Below are positions 62,816 through 64,000 of a DNA stretch of 64,000 bases, in pieces (the first letter of the stretch is position 1; each line of letters opens with the position of its first letter). The DNA comes from JASHUC01 sp035523875 (lineage in GTDB: Bacteria; Pseudomonadota; Gammaproteobacteria; Steroidobacterales; Steroidobacteraceae), in the NCBI GenBank assembly GCA_035523875.1, contig DATKPY010000029.1, positions 100,348 to 164,347 on the forward strand, written 5' to 3'. The position numbers were made by a program, and so were the translations under genes. The notes below the pieces were generated by a model. The model made no database searches and was not told the origin of the DNA. It was given only the letters and a program-made list of their open reading frames with translations.

Positions 62816-63676
62816 GTGTCTGCATCCGTTTCGAGCAACGAGGTGCTGAGCGCGCTTCTGCACCCGCAGCCGAGCGGCGATGAATGGGTCGAGACGCTCA
62901 AGGCTTACGTTGAGCCCGACTGGCGCGATCTCGTCGAAGGGGAGTGGGCGCTCAAGCTCAAGTCGGGTGCATGGTCGACGGATGCCATGCGCGGGTGGTT
63001 CCTGCAGCTCTATCCCTTCATTCACGCGTTCCCGAAGTTTCTGGCCGAAGCGCTCATCAAGGTCGAGGATGAGTACTCGCGATCATTTCTGATCGATAAC
63101 ATCAGAGTGGAGAAGGCGCACGCGGAGCATTGGATCTGGATGGCAGAGGGCTTCGGCATCCCGCGGTCCGAGATGCTCGCCATCGCGGAGGGGGCGCGCC
63201 CAGTGCTGCGCGACGTCCAATCGCTGACCGATTGGATCTGGTACATCAATGCGAAGGGTTCACTGGCCGAGGCGGTCGCCGCGACCAGCTTCGCCATCGA
63301 AGGTGCCACCGGAGATCTTACCCGCACGCTGCTCGAGGGCTTCATCGCCTACGGCTCGCGCGCCGGGGTGACCATGAACCCGCGCACGACCAAGTGGTTC
63401 CGCAATCACGCGAAATACGACGACGATCACCCCCGGATTGCGCTCGAGATCGTGCAACGCTCGGCGCGGTTCGAACGCGATCGGTACAAGGTCATGGTGG
63501 CCGCGCGGCGTAGCTTGCAGCTGCTCAACCTGGCGCTGCTCACTTCCAGCCGCGCGTACTCGACTGAAGCGTCCGAGTTACCTCGCTTGGAGCGGCGGCG
63601 GACGCAGCAGTCGATTGCGTTTCCCGACCGTCGTGTGATCGACTCGAATCGCCCGAGCGCGCCACGAACCGCGTGA
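62816..63676 (+). CDS. TenA/PqqC/heme-oxygenase-like metalloprotein
   Basis: 286 aa from GTG 62816 with a strong GGGGAGGT 5 bp upstream. All-helical fold with PFIHAFPKFLAEAL, RVEKAHAEHWIWMAEGFGIP, SLAEAVAATSFAIEGATGDLTR and NHAKYDDDHPRIALEIV. The spaced Glu/His residues (for example His70, Glu99, His102, Glu104 and the later DDDH) resemble the metal ligands of heme-oxygenase-like di-iron oxidases (UndA, CADD-type) or the active site of TenA/PqqC. The exact subfamily and substrate are uncertain. The C-terminal 50 residues are Ser/Arg-rich and probably disordered. Confidence 0.78.
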   Translation: MSASVSSNEVLSALLHPQPSGDEWVETLKAYVEPDWRDLVEGEWALKLKSGAWSTDAMRGWFLQLYPFIHAFPKFLAEALIKVEDEYSRSFLIDNIRVEKAHAEHWIWMAEGFGIPRSEMLAIAEGARPVLRDVQSLTDWIWYINAKGSLAEAVAATSFAIEGATGDLTRTLLEGFIAYGSRAGVTMNPRTTKWFRNHAKYDDDHPRIALEIVQRSARFERDRYKVMVAARRSLQLLNLALLTSSRAYSTEASELPRLERRRTQQSIAFPDRRVIDSNRPSAPRTA

Positions 63677-63832
63677 TTGCCGACCGGGCGCATTGACGCG
63701 GGGAAATCAGGATTGCACTTGGGCCACGTGGGCGCCCGCTCGCGCGAGGTTCGCCACACCGACTTCCTCAAGTGGATACTGGCGTCTTAATATCTCCGTC
63801 CGGACCACTCGATTCTCGAGGCGGAGCTTGAT

Positions 63833-64000
63833 ATGGCCGGTGAGATTTTCCCGATCGATCTCAAGCAGCTGCGGCCGCTCAAGCTCGATCCGAAGCTGAG
63901 CGCGCTCAGCGATGCGCAGAAGGCGGATCTGCGCCACAACATCGAGCTGTGCCGCGACACGATCGTGTTCTTCACCGCGCTCGCCGGCGCCAAGGGACTC
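63833..64000 (+). CDS. transketolase-like protein, N-terminal part (cut by window edge)
   Basis: Begins at ATG 63833 behind GGCGGAG, after an in-frame stop at 63788-63790, and runs off the window. The 56 visible residues contain LKQLRPLKLDP, and ADLRHNIELCRDTIVFFTALAGAKGL at the end, which resembles the thiamine-diphosphate-domain entry of some transketolase-like enzymes. The identification is tentative because the ThDP motif itself would lie beyond the window. Confidence 0.5.
   Translation, partial: MAGEIFPIDLKQLRPLKLDPKLSALSDAQKADLRHNIELCRDTIVFFTALAGAKGL

Noticed and set aside
63708..63790. Short frame before the transketolase-like gene
   Set aside because: About 25 codons from a TTG, ended by TAA at 63788; no Shine-Dalgarno of quality or family match.

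Overview
This is a 64 kb stretch of a high-GC genome (by eye about two thirds G+C) that reads as a gammaproteobacterium. The block serC-serA-pheA-aroA-cmk-rpsA-ihfB-lapB is a classic gammaproteobacterial arrangement. Long TonB receptors, DUF6491, SYLF, pseudomonalisin-type S53 peptidase and many GTG starts suggest the Steroidobacter/Nevskia/Xanthomonas side of that class; this placement is inference. Almost all of the window is coding. No rRNA, tRNA, CRISPR, insertion sequence or prophage was seen.

Layout. 1-9053 (+): serine and aromatic amino-acid synthesis, CMP kinase, ribosomal protein S1, IHF-beta, LapB and GalU. 9104-13871 (+): a DUF2934 protein, a three-gene MacB/LolCDE-like ABC exporter and a MetE-core protein whose start overlaps the last permease. 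13917-18392: RNB ribonuclease, LOG-family protein, a methyltransferase with an apparent signal peptide, a secreted START-like protein and a secreted chalcone-isomerase-like protein. 18443-23120 (-): secreted S53 peptidase and a membrane protein/DUF6491/SYLF operon. 23337-28962: TauD-type dioxygenase plus SDR, DUF1993, small zinc-ribbon and PH-like proteins, and an ECF sigma/anti-sigma-like/DUF4252 operon. 29030-31693 (+): DUF969-DUF979-DUF2891 with overlapping reading frames. 31710-38252 (-): EmrA-EmrB-cytidylate-kinase-like-outer-membrane factor-YheU-CobQ in one tight run. 38379-44297: hydrolase, glycogen phosphorylase, DUF202, DUF302, SDR, gamma-carbonic anhydrase.

44417-52659 is the most distinctive accessory region. 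A divergent pair of operons encodes an MBL-fold hydrolase and two isochorismatase-type amidohydrolases (one close to biuret hydrolase) on the minus strand. On the plus strand are a TonB receptor, an NCS1 nucleobase permease, an acetamidase/formamidase and a RidA protein. A sequence with correct sigma-54 (-24/-12) spacing lies between the two arms and points toward the plus-strand arm. Together they look like a nitrogen-controlled uptake and degradation route for a small amide- or ureide-type N-compound.

52675-64000: MarC, a 62-aa conserved protein, a DedA-rhodanese fusion, a secreted DUF3857/transglutaminase protein, a beta-propeller protein and a LysR regulator. The LysR gene is divergent from an unreported-looking 33-codon membrane microprotein gene, with a 7-5-7 palindrome at the LysR start and a long hairpin after the small gene. 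Then come a large GAF-GGDEF-EAL c-di-GMP protein, a TenA/heme-oxygenase-like protein and the start of a transketolase-like gene cut by the window edge.

All assignments come from reading sequence motifs; no search, structure prediction or alignment was run.
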